A stretch of 64,000 nt of DNA. Origin: JAOXRU01 sp965247735 (GTDB lineage Bacteria; Bacteroidota; Bacteroidia; Flavobacteriales; Flavobacteriaceae). The notes beneath the pieces were generated by a model. The model worked only from the letters and a program-made list of their open reading frames with translations, did no database searches and had not been told where the DNA came from. Below are positions 26,854 through 34,296 of this stretch, one piece after another. Position numbers and translations under genes: made by a program. Every line of letters begins with the position of its first letter. The first letter of the stretch is position 1. The stretch lies in the NCBI GenBank assembly GCA_965247735.1, contig CBDFHN010000002.1:62001-126000 (forward strand), given 5' to 3'.

Positions 26854-26949
26854 GTATGATGTTTTTTAAAGGCTATATATGAATCTTAGGAGATAACTTA
26901 AACAAAGTTAAGAACACAGTTTTTATCGAATAGGGAGTAATAATACAAG

Positions 26950-28179
26950 CTAAGGCTTTGAATTAAACTTTTCTCGAAGTATTTTCATATCGTCACTTAC
27001 TTTTCTATCTAAAATTTTAGCATAATGTTGGGTAGTTTTTAAGGATTTATGACCGAGCATTTTGCTTACAGATTCAATAGGTACACCATTTGTAAGTGTT
27101 ACTGTTGTTGCAAATGTATGTCGTGCTAAATGAAAGGTTAAGTTTTTGTGTATGTTACATAGATCGGCAATCTCTTTTAAATAGGCATTCATTTTTTGGT
27201 TACTCAAAACCGGTAAAACCTTGTCATTATTTATCATGTCCGGATGCTCGCTATATTTTTCAAGTATAGCTTCAGCTGTAGGTAATATTGGTATACTACT
27301 TCTAGTATTCGTTTTAACCCTTTTAGTATTTATCCATCGTTCACCGTCTATACCAATAACAATATCGTCTTTAGATAGTTTTTTGACATCTGCATATGCC
27401 AAACCAGTAAAACAGCAAAAAATAAAAATGTCTTTTACTTGGTCTAAACGAGTTGTATGTAGTTCTTTTTCTGTCATCTTCTGAATTTCCTCCTCAGATA
27501 AAAATTCTCTTTCAACATTTTTTAATCTTACTTTCCAATTAAAGAAAGGGTCTTTTGTTATCCAATCGTTAGCGTAAGCGATCCTAATTATTTTTTTGAA
27601 ATTCGTAATGTATTTGATAGCAGTGTTATGGCCACATTTACGCTCAGTTTTTAGATAGTATTCAAAACCAGTAATAAATTTATGATCTACATCTTTAACA
27701 GCAATATCCTTTACTTTATATTCAAGTTCTATGTAGTCTGAAACATGCTTTTTTGCAGTTCGATAACGATCTGCTGTTCCAGCAGCAAAGTCTATACCTA
27801 TTAATTTTTCAACTTGGTCGTTGTGGTCTTGGAAAATCTTAAGAAGCATTTTTTGATTTTCATCTTTTCCTATATAAACATTCCTTAATGATGTAGCGGT
27901 AATTGTTTTATTCTGATTTATTAGTGTACGATGAATTTCGTAAATCTTATTCTGGATACTGTCAATGTAATGATTTAATTCTTGTACTTCTTTAGTAAAA
28001 CCTTTGCCCTTTCCAGCATCTGAGCTCCATTTTTCGATATGTACTTTTCTCCTAATACTAAATTCAGATCGTTTTCCATTTACAGTAATCCTAAGGTAAA
28101 TATTGGCATATCCATTCTTGTCCGCTTTACAGCGTTTTATATAAAAAAGAAGAGAAAACAAGTCTTGCATAGGAGTCAC
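26950..28179 (-). CDS. int: Tyrosine recombinase/integrase of the conjugative element
   Basis: The 409-aa site-specific recombinase. The N-terminal Arm-like and core-binding domains (FYIKRCKADKNGYANIYLRI; SDYIELEYKVKDIAVKDVDH) precede the catalytic domain with HLARHTFATT (His-x-x-Arg) and the nucleophile in TTQHYAKI. The position of the first catalytic arginine reads FTGLAYADVKKL, with no Arg, as in IntDOT-like Bacteroidetes integrases. It is transcribed away from the tRNA-Ser and convergently with the tra operon. It presumably integrated the element, although the att sites were not found. An ATG three codons later is an alternative start. Confidence 0.92.
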   Translation of the reverse strand: MTPMQDLFSLLFYIKRCKADKNGYANIYLRITVNGKRSEFSIRRKVHIEKWSSDAGKGKGFTKEVQELNHYIDSIQNKIYEIHRTLINQNKTITATSLRNVYIGKDENQKMLLKIFQDHNDQVEKLIGIDFAAGTADRYRTAKKHVSDYIELEYKVKDIAVKDVDHKFITGFEYYLKTERKCGHNTAIKYITNFKKIIRIAYANDWITKDPFFNWKVRLKNVEREFLSEEEIQKMTEKELHTTRLDQVKDIFIFCCFTGLAYADVKKLSKDDIVIGIDGERWINTKRVKTNTRSSIPILPTAEAILEKYSEHPDMINNDKVLPVLSNQKMNAYLKEIADLCNIHKNLTFHLARHTFATTVTLTNGVPIESVSKMLGHKSLKTTQHYAKILDRKVSDDMKILREKFNSKP

Positions 28180-28336
28180 TATGGATATTCACTTTAAATA
28201 TACAAAATATAAAGTAAAGTAAATATCGTAACCTCCTTTAAAATCAATGCTTTTGAGAGCATTCGGGGTCACTTTGGCTCAACACAAAAAGTTGTGGAGT
28301 AACTAAATTAGAGGCAACTTTGCTTTTAAAATTTCT

Positions 28337-28693
28337 ATGTCCTCAGACGCTTTATTTGCAGTTGCTAATTTATTACTTCCCGAAGTACTGGTAAGTCATT
28401 TTGATTTAACCAAACACGAGATTAAAGGAGAAGAGATACATTTCTATTTTACAGAATTAAATGAGGTTCCATCTGTACTTAATAATGCTAAACTCCACTC
28501 TAAAGGCTTCTTTCCAGAGGCGACCGTTCAAGATTTCCCTATACGAGGTAAGGATGTTTATCTGCATATAACACGGCGTAGATGGCTTAATGAAGTGACT
28601 AGTAAAGTAGTTACAAGAGATTGGGATTTAGTAGCAAAAGGAACTAGAATAACTAGTGAATTTGCTGCTTTTTTAAAAGAGGTCTATAAGTAA
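28337..28693 (+). CDS. ISAon1-family transposase N-region protein (orfA)
   Basis: 118 aa. The sequence LLLPEVLVSHFDLTKHEIKG, DFPIRGKDVYLHITRRRWL and TRDWDLVAKGTRITSEFAAF is the DNA-binding N-region typical of ISAon1-like elements in Bacteroidetes. Its frame ends at 28693 and overlaps the orfB frame, which is open from 28677. The product is expected to be joined to orfB by frameshifting or to act alone. Confidence 0.85.
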   Translation: MSSDALFAVANLLLPEVLVSHFDLTKHEIKGEEIHFYFTELNEVPSVLNNAKLHSKGFFPEATVQDFPIRGKDVYLHITRRRWLNEVTSKVVTRDWDLVAKGTRITSEFAAFLKEVYK

Positions 28694-29669
28694 TAACGCT
28701 TCAAGTACAACACTTGTAGCTAATTTCTATGGTGTTAATCCCAGAAGTCTACAAAGACAGTACAAGGACTATCTGAGTGATTTTAAAGCGTGGGGTCAAA
28801 AACAACACGCAACAGATTGGCTATTATTCGCACAAAACTTAGGCGCAAATTTATCCCTTGATGAGACTGCCTTTTCTAATGGTGATTTATATACCATACT
28901 AACCAATAAAAAAGCAAAAGGAAAGAAGGGAGCCTTAGTTGCAATGGTCAAAGGAACCAAAGCCGAAACTGTGATAAAAATACTAGAGAAAATTCCTTTA
29001 AAGCAACGCAAGAAAGTTAAAGAGGTAACTTTAGATATGGCAGGTAATATGGGACTTATCGTTAAAAAGTCTTTCCCAAATGCTACCTTAGTAATAGATC
29101 GTTTTCACGTGCAAAAACTAGCCTTGGACGCATTACAAGAAATAAGAATAAAACATCGATGGGATGCTTTAGATACTGAAAATGATGCCATAGAATATGC
29201 TAGAAATAAATCATTAAAATACACTCCAAAACTACTGCCCAATGGAGATACTTTAAAGCAATTATTAGCAAGAAGCAGATATTTATTATATAAATCAAGT
29301 AGTAAATGGACTGACAATCAATCCAAAAGAGCAGAAGTCCTTTTTCAGAGATATCCAGATCTAGAGAAAGCATATAAGTTATGCCAAAACCTATCTTGGA
29401 TATTTAATAATACCAAAGACAAAACTTCAGCACTTATCAGGCTTGCAAAATGGGATGAAAAAGTAAGACAAGCTAAATTTAAAAGCTTCAACACAATCGC
29501 TAGAACAATGTCAATACATTATCAAAATATACTCAACTATTTTGATAATAGAAGTACAAATGCGTCTGCAGAATCTTTCAATGCTAAAATTAAAGCCTTT
29601 AGAGCACAATTTAGAGGGGTTAGAAATGTAGACTTTTTCTTATTTAGACTTACTACAATTTTTGCATAA
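28677..29669 (+). CDS. ISAon1/ISL3-like DDE transposase (orfB)
   Basis: The open frame runs from 28677, although the first ATG is only at 28944. Upstream of that ATG it already encodes family sequence (ANFYGVNPRSLQRQYKDYLS, WLLFAQNLGANLSLDETAFS), so translation must begin before it. DDE residues: Asp in LSLDETAF, Asp in TLVIDRFHVQKL, Glu in NASAESFNAKIKAFRA. The frame is +1 relative to orfA; the frame at -1 is closed almost at once. Expression therefore needs a +1 shift, a non-ATG start, or the two frames were split by an indel. Confidence 0.8.
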   Translation, partial: KRSISNNASSTTLVANFYGVNPRSLQRQYKDYLSDFKAWGQKQHATDWLLFAQNLGANLSLDETAFSNGDLYTILTNKKAKGKKGALVAMVKGTKAETVIKILEKIPLKQRKKVKEVTLDMAGNMGLIVKKSFPNATLVIDRFHVQKLALDALQEIRIKHRWDALDTENDAIEYARNKSLKYTPKLLPNGDTLKQLLARSRYLLYKSSSKWTDNQSKRAEVLFQRYPDLEKAYKLCQNLSWIFNNTKDKTSALIRLAKWDEKVRQAKFKSFNTIARTMSIHYQNILNYFDNRSTNASAESFNAKIKAFRAQFRGVRNVDFFLFRLTTIFA

Positions 29670-29786
29670 TCCTAAAATCCCACAACTTTTGGACTTGATC
29701 CGTCACTTTTTGAATTTAAAAAGTGACCCCGAATTAGCCCCCTACTATATGTAGTTTTATACCTTTATTTGGTACTCTGTAAAATT

Positions 29787-29820
29787 AAAAAAGCCCGTAA
29801 ACATAATGTTTACGGGCTTT
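29787..29820 (-). terminator. Terminator downstream of tRNA-Ser
   Basis: A strong hairpin, AAAAGCCCGTAAACAT/ATGTTTACGGGCTTTT, followed on the reverse strand by further T residues (GGCTTTTTTAATT). It lies 25 bases beyond the 3' end of the tRNA and would end that transcript. Confidence 0.8.
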
Positions 29821-29844
29821 TGGTGAGATTTACGAATCTCTAAG

Positions 29845-29929
29845 CGGAGAATGAGGGATTCGAACCCCCGGAGGTGTGACCCTCAACAGTTTTCAAGACT
29901 GCCGCATTCGACCACTCTGCCAATTCTCC
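29845..29929 (-). tRNA. tRNA-Ser, anticodon UGA
   Basis: The reverse strand folds as a class II tRNA of 85 nt. The acceptor stem GGAGAAT pairs with ATTCTCC, with G as discriminator; the anticodon loop reads CTTGAAA with anticodon TGA; a long variable arm GAGGGTCACACCTC follows; the T-loop is GGTTCGAATC. CCA is not encoded. Its 3' end faces the insertion sequence and the integrase. Confidence 0.95.
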
Positions 29930-30093
29930 AAGTGTCTCATCAGGTATTCCCTGAATGCGGATGCAAATATAGTAACCTTTTTTTGATTATCACTCGGTTT
30001 TTTTATTTTTTTTTTGGTGTTTTTTGTAACTCATTTATTTAGAGAGACTAATTGCAACTTTTTCTTATATTAAAATTCTATTGAGCTATATAA

Positions 30094-30124
30094 TTGGTAA
30101 AATTATAAGAACTATTTACATTTG
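30094..30124 (+). promoter_or_regulatory. Bacteroidetes-type promoter for the TauE gene
   Basis: TTG at 30094-30096, a 20-base spacer, and TACATTTG at 30117-30124 match the -33/-7 consensus TTTG-N19-21-TAnnTTTG. The -7 box ends only 4 bases before the ATG at 30129, so the transcript would have almost no leader. Confidence 0.5.
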
Positions 30125-30128
30125 CTAG

Positions 30129-30890
30129 ATGGAATATTGGTATCATTATTTGCTTTTGATAATAGTCGGATTTGTTGTGGGAATCATAAACACCATTTCT
30201 GGTGGAGGATCTCTGTTGACATTACCAATATTAATTTTTGTAGGATTATCACCTAGTACTGCAAATGGAACAAACAGAATTCCGATTTTTATTCAAATGA
30301 TATTTACACTTTTAGGTTTTAGAAGCAAAGGTGTAACCAATTCGTATACCTCTTTTGGTTGGGGATTGGCAGTAACCGCAACTATTGGTTCCATTATTGG
30401 GGCAAAATTTGCTATTGATGTAAAAGGAGATGTGTTTAATAAGATTTTGGCAATTGTAATGTTAGTTATTGTTGGTTTCATGATTTTTAAGCCCAAACAA
30501 AATTTAACGGAACTTGCTGATAGAATTAAGGGCAAGCATCGTGTTTATGGTCTGGTGGCTTTTTTCTTTATTGGTATTTATGGAGGATTTATTCAAGCAG
30601 GAACAGGAATTTTTGTTTTATTAACCTTATCGTCTATTAATCATATTAGTTTGGTGAATTCTAATGTAATAAAGGCAATGGTCATGTTGGTTTATACTGC
30701 TGCTGCACTTTTAATGTTTGGTTTTGGAGGGAAATTAAACTGGGAGATAGGATTAACAATGGGCTTAGGCCAAGCTTTCGGTGGTTGGATTGGAAGTAGA
30801 TGGTCTGTGAATAAAGGAGATGGAATTGTAAAAGTATTTTTAATTGTAATGGTTATTGGTATGGCAATTAAATTATGGTTTTTTAAATAA
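30129..30890 (+). CDS. TauE/SafE family membrane exporter
   Basis: A 253-aa protein with about eight transmembrane helices. The N-terminal NTISGGGSLLTLPILIFVG and the mid-protein GIYGGFIQAGTGIFVLLTL are the two pseudo-repeat signatures of TauE/SafE (DUF81) exporters, which move sulfite, sulfoacetate or other organic anions. The late helix ends WIGSRWSVNKGDG, as in the family. The substrate cannot be told. It is followed after 70 bases by a DegT aminotransferase gene on the same strand; a functional link is not evident. Confidence 0.88.
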   Translation: MEYWYHYLLLIIVGFVVGIINTISGGGSLLTLPILIFVGLSPSTANGTNRIPIFIQMIFTLLGFRSKGVTNSYTSFGWGLAVTATIGSIIGAKFAIDVKGDVFNKILAIVMLVIVGFMIFKPKQNLTELADRIKGKHRVYGLVAFFFIGIYGGFIQAGTGIFVLLTLSSINHISLVNSNVIKAMVMLVYTAAALLMFGFGGKLNWEIGLTMGLGQAFGGWIGSRWSVNKGDGIVKVFLIVMVIGMAIKLWFFK

Positions 30891-30960
30891 ATGAATGTTA
30901 ATATGGCAAATAATTTAATATTAAAAATTATCTTAGTGCCGAAAATAAAAAAGTATAAAT

Positions 30961-32154
30961 ATGCCAGGATTTGAATTTTTTGGAGACTTAGAACGCAAAG
31001 AAGTAAATGACGTTTTGGAGTCTGGAGTATTGATGAGATATGGATTTGATGGAATGCGTAATGGACACTGGAAAGCAAAAGAGTTAGAGCGTGCTCTAGA
31101 GGCTAGAATGGATGTGAATCATGCGCAATTGGTAAGTAGTGGTACTGCTGCACTAACTGTTGCTTTAGCAAGTGCTGGAGTAGGAGCAGGAGATGAAGTG
31201 ATAATGCCAACATTTACTTTTGTAGCTAGCTTTGAATCGATAATTGCTTTAGGTGCTGTTCCGATTCTTGTAGATATTGATGATACGCTTACTATAACTG
31301 CTGATGCTGTTAAAAAAGCAATTACGCCAAAAACCAAAGTAGTAATGCCTGTACATATGTGTGGGTCTATGGCAGATTTGAAAGCGTTAAAAGAAATATG
31401 TGACACTCATGATCTAATATTATTAGAAGATGCTTGTCAGGCTATTGGTGGAACTTTTGAGGGAAAACCTTTAGGGAGTTATGGAGATTTGGGTTGTTAT
31501 TCTTTTGACTATGTAAAAACGATTACCTGTGGTGAAGGTGGAGCTATAGTTACTAATAATAAAAAGTATGCGACTAATGCTGATCATTATTCAGATCATG
31601 GTCATGATCATGTTGGTAATGATAGGGGAGCAGAATCGCACCCGTTTTTGGGATATAATTATAGAATTTCTGAATTGCATGCTGCTGTAGGTTTGGCACA
31701 AGTAAAACGATTGGATGATTTTATTGCACTTCAGAAAAAATACTATACCATACTAAGAGAAACTCTAGCAACTATTCCTGGACTTACTTTTAGAAGAGTG
31801 CCTAATGGAGGTGAAGAGAATTATTCGTTTTTAACTATTTTTCTTCCTACTGAAGAGCTGACTAGAAAAGCTGCTAATGCGTTAAAAGGTGATGGAGTTG
31901 ATGCTTGCTTTTATTGGTATGATAATAACTGGCATTATTACAAAAAATGGGAACACTTAACAAAAAAGATTGCACTAGGAAAGCTTCCAGAAGAAGTTAA
32001 TGCGCAATTGCAAGATTTCTCAGCTATGGATTTTAGCGCTAGTGATCAATGGTTAGGAAGAACAATTTCTTGTTTAATTAAATTGGGTTGGTCTGAAGAT
32101 GAAGTAAGAGCTAGAGCTGCACAAATGAAAAAGACGATAACAGCGATTTTGTAA
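30961..32154 (+). CDS. DegT/DnrJ/EryC1/StrS-family PLP aminotransferase
   Basis: A 397-aa fold-type I PLP enzyme. The cofactor lysine lies in CYSFDYVKTITCGEGGAIVT; in the N-terminal part, VSSGTAALTVALASAGVGAG and EVIMPTFTFVASFESI bind PLP phosphate and substrate; ILLEDACQAIGGTFEGKPLG contains the PLP-nitrogen Asp. These enzymes aminate keto-sugars or related carbonyls. No sugar-biosynthesis genes lie next to it, so the substrate is unknown. The C-terminal 60 residues contain a YDNNWHYYKKWEHL stretch that is less usual. Confidence 0.88.
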   Translation: MPGFEFFGDLERKEVNDVLESGVLMRYGFDGMRNGHWKAKELERALEARMDVNHAQLVSSGTAALTVALASAGVGAGDEVIMPTFTFVASFESIIALGAVPILVDIDDTLTITADAVKKAITPKTKVVMPVHMCGSMADLKALKEICDTHDLILLEDACQAIGGTFEGKPLGSYGDLGCYSFDYVKTITCGEGGAIVTNNKKYATNADHYSDHGHDHVGNDRGAESHPFLGYNYRISELHAAVGLAQVKRLDDFIALQKKYYTILRETLATIPGLTFRRVPNGGEENYSFLTIFLPTEELTRKAANALKGDGVDACFYWYDNNWHYYKKWEHLTKKIALGKLPEEVNAQLQDFSAMDFSASDQWLGRTISCLIKLGWSEDEVRARAAQMKKTITAIL

Positions 32155-32174
32155 TTGTTGCTTAATACTGATAT

Positions 32175-32206
32175 AAAAAAATCCGACTATCAAGTCGGAT
32201 TTTTTT
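32175..32206. terminator. Bidirectional terminator between aminotransferase and aquaporin genes
   Basis: A perfect stem AAAAAATCCGACT / AGTCGGATTTTTT with a short loop, with A-run and T-run on opposite sides, lies between two convergent genes and can serve both. Confidence 0.85.
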
Positions 32207-32234
32207 ATGTTTATTAATGTGTTTTTATAATTTC

Positions 32235-32921
32235 TTAATCATTAGAAGCCATAAACTTATATACAATTCCTGCAATTGCTGCACCTATAATTGGAGCAAC
32301 CCAGAACATCCAAAGTTGATCAAAAGCCCAATCACCAACAAATAGTGCTTGACTTGTACTTCTAGCTGGGTTAACAGAGGTATTTGTTACCGGAATACTG
32401 ATAAGATGTACTAAGGTAAGTGCAAGACCAATTGCTATTCCAGCAAATTTAGTTGATGCATTTTTATGTGTAGCTCCAAGTATGATAATTAAGAAGAAAA
32501 ATGTCATTACAATTTCTGTAATTAAAGCCGCCCAAATATCATATTTACCTGGAGAATGTTCTCCATAACCATTTGCAGCAAAGCCGCCAATGTCAAAACC
32601 TTCTTTACCTGTTGCAATAAAATACAAAACAGTAGCACCAACAATGGCACCTGCTACTTGAGCAAGAATATATGGTACTAAATCTTTAGCATTAAATCTT
32701 CCACCAATCCAAAGGCCAATAGAAACTGCTGGGTTAAAATGTCCACCAGAGATGTGTCCAACGGCATATGCCATAGTTAAGACTGTAAGACCAAAGGCAA
32801 GAGCTACTCCTGTAAAACCAATTCCTAGTTCTGGATAAGCAGCAGCAAGTACTGCACTACCACATCCTCCTAAGACTAGCCAAAAGGTACCAATAAATTC
32901 TGCCGTAATTTTTTTCATCAT
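32235..32921 (-). CDS. aqpZ: Aquaporin Z-like MIP-family channel
   Basis: A 228-aa channel with six transmembrane helices. Both NPA half-helix motifs are present: HISGGHFNPAVS and NTSVNPARSTS. The selectivity-filter region before the second NPA contains a small/histidine pattern (LVHLISIPVTNTSVNPARS) as in water-selective AqpZ. The N-terminus (TAEFIGTFWLVLGGCGSAVL) is also typical. It probably mediates water flux during osmotic change. Monocistronic, bounded by terminators on both sides. Confidence 0.93.
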   Translation of the reverse strand: MMKKITAEFIGTFWLVLGGCGSAVLAAAYPELGIGFTGVALAFGLTVLTMAYAVGHISGGHFNPAVSIGLWIGGRFNAKDLVPYILAQVAGAIVGATVLYFIATGKEGFDIGGFAANGYGEHSPGKYDIWAALITEIVMTFFFLIIILGATHKNASTKFAGIAIGLALTLVHLISIPVTNTSVNPARSTSQALFVGDWAFDQLWMFWVAPIIGAAIAGIVYKFMASND

Positions 32922-33100
32922 AATTCTATGTTTTTTAAGATTATTGAAGATACTTGATAAGATGTTTCTGCTTGAAATTATTTAAGGTAAATATCTTGTT
33001 ATCGATGAAGTTAGTAATTTTATCGATATAAAACAATTTTATTCAGTTTATAACGGCATACATAGTAGTCCTAATCTTGTTAAAATTATGGATTAGAGTA

Positions 33101-33132
33101 AAAAAAAGCGAAAATTTACTTTTCGCTTTTTT
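33101..33132 (-). terminator. Terminator of the ftsK-lolA-lptF-ribB operon
   Basis: The stem AAAAAAGCGAAAA / TTTTCGCTTTTTT lies 18 bases beyond the ribB stop on the reverse strand and ends in T residues in that direction. Confidence 0.75.
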
Positions 33133-33150
33133 GGTATTTGTTTTATGTGT

Positions 33151-34281
33151 TTAGTAATTCTTGTAATCAACAATTTCCAATCCGTAGCCAATCATTCCTA
33201 CTCTTTTTTTATGAGTTTCGGCATTGGAAAGTAGTTTTAACTTGGATATGTTTAAGTCATGTAATATTTGTGCTCCAATACCAAAATCTTTAGCGTCCAT
33301 TATTATTTTTGGAGCTTTTTGGATGTCTCCATCTTGAGCTTCCTTAAGTCCTTTCAATCTTTTTAGCAAATTCAAAGATTGAGATTGTTGATTGATAAAT
33401 AAGATTGCTCCTTTTTCTTCTTTATTGATAGCATTAAACATGCTTTCTAGTTTTTTATCAGGATTATTAGTTAGCGTTCCTAGAATATCATTATTCACCA
33501 ATGTAGAATTGATTCTTGTCAATACTAGATCATCTGTATTCCATGTTCCTTTTGTTAGCGCAATATGGATTTGATCGTTTGTTGTTTGTTGATATGCTCT
33601 TAGACGAAAATCGCCAAAACGCGTACTTACATCAAAATCTTCTTTCTTTTTAATAAGACTATCATGATTCATCCTATATGCAACTAGATCTTCGATTGAG
33701 ATAAGTTTCAAATCAAATTTCTTTGCAACATCTGCCAATTGAGGAAGTCTTGCCATAGATCCGTTTTCATTTAAAATCTCCACAAGTATTCCTGCAGGTT
33801 TAAAACCAGCCAATCTAGCTAAGTCAACAGCAGCTTCTGTATGTCCTGTTCTTCTAAGGACACCACCATTTCTTGCACGTAATGGGAAAATATGTCCAGG
33901 CCGTCCTAAGTCATGAGGGTTGGTATCTTCATCTACCAAAGCTTTAATTGTTTTGGCTCTATCATGAACAGAAATACCTGTAGTACATCCTTTTCCAATT
34001 AAATCAACAGATACCGTAAACTGTGTTTGGTGCAAAACAGTATTGTTCTGTACCATCATATTTAGATCAAGTTCTTTGCATCTGTCTTCAGTTAATGGAG
34101 CACAGATAAGACCACGTCCATGAGTTGCCATGAAATTGATCATCTCTTCGGAAACTTGCTCAGCTGCAGCTATAAAATCTCCTTCATTTTCACGATTTTC
34201 ATCATCTACTACAATGACTACTTTGCCTTGACGAATATCTTCAATGGCTTCTTCGATGGTATTTAATATAATATTTTTCAA
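33151..34281 (-). CDS. ribB: 3,4-dihydroxy-2-butanone-4-phosphate synthase with degenerate GTP cyclohydrolase II domain
   Basis: 376 aa. The N-terminal 200 residues are a complete DHBP synthase: VDDENRENEGDFIAAAE, HGRGLICAPL, TGISVHDRAKTI, RPGHIFPLRA and RRTGHTEAAVDL. It makes the four-carbon unit of riboflavin from ribulose 5-phosphate. The remainder aligns with RibA, but the zinc-binding stretch (H-S-E-C-L-T...R-C-D-C) reads RINSTLVNNDILGTLTNN, without any cysteine, and the catalytic EGRGIGL region reads QQSQSLNL. The second domain is therefore structural or regulatory, and an active RibA must be encoded elsewhere. Last gene of the operon, 15 bases after lptF. Confidence 0.92.
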   Translation of the reverse strand: MKNIILNTIEEAIEDIRQGKVVIVVDDENRENEGDFIAAAEQVSEEMINFMATHGRGLICAPLTEDRCKELDLNMMVQNNTVLHQTQFTVSVDLIGKGCTTGISVHDRAKTIKALVDEDTNPHDLGRPGHIFPLRARNGGVLRRTGHTEAAVDLARLAGFKPAGILVEILNENGSMARLPQLADVAKKFDLKLISIEDLVAYRMNHDSLIKKKEDFDVSTRFGDFRLRAYQQTTNDQIHIALTKGTWNTDDLVLTRINSTLVNNDILGTLTNNPDKKLESMFNAINKEEKGAILFINQQSQSLNLLKRLKGLKEAQDGDIQKAPKIIMDAKDFGIGAQILHDLNISKLKLLSNAETHKKRVGMIGYGLEIVDYKNY

Positions 34282-34296
34282 GGTATAGTTTTGTTT

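Larger units (their letters stand above)
8895..28179. mobile_element. Degraded Bacteroidetes-type integrative conjugative element
   Basis: The region runs from rteC through a HTH gene, replication-like gene and ATPase, a type I restriction cassette and traE-N to a tyrosine integrase. This order of accessory, transfer and integrase genes is that of CTnDOT-like elements in Bacteroidetes. Exact ends were not resolved: no direct repeat corresponding to attL/attR was found by eye, and the boundaries given are those of the outermost diagnostic genes. A relaxase, coupling protein, TraL, TraO and TraQ are not visible, so self-transfer is doubtful. Confidence 0.7.
28261..29734 (+). mobile_element. ISAon1-like insertion sequence
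   Basis: Both ends carry inverted ATTCGGGGTCACTT (left end from 28261; right end complement ending at 29734), and AAAAGTTGTGG recurs about 20-40 bases inside each end. Between them lie the orfA and orfB of an ISAon1-family transposase. The right end also contains a perfect palindrome with arms GTCACTTTTT and AAAAAGTGAC (29702-29727). No target-site duplication was recognised. Confidence 0.8.

Noticed and set aside
26950..28179. Integrase judged defective because the first catalytic arginine is absent
   Set aside because: IntDOT-like Bacteroidetes integrases commonly lack this residue and remain active.
29845..29929. tRNA-Ser as the attachment site of the conjugative element
   Set aside because: Its 3' end faces the integrase, which is suggestive, but a terminator and an intact IS lie between, and no repeat of the tRNA 3' end was found at the left side. 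Left unresolved.
29851..30042. Open frame across the tRNA-Ser on the forward strand
   Set aside because: It is antisense to the tRNA and continues into T-rich intergenic DNA; a chance frame.
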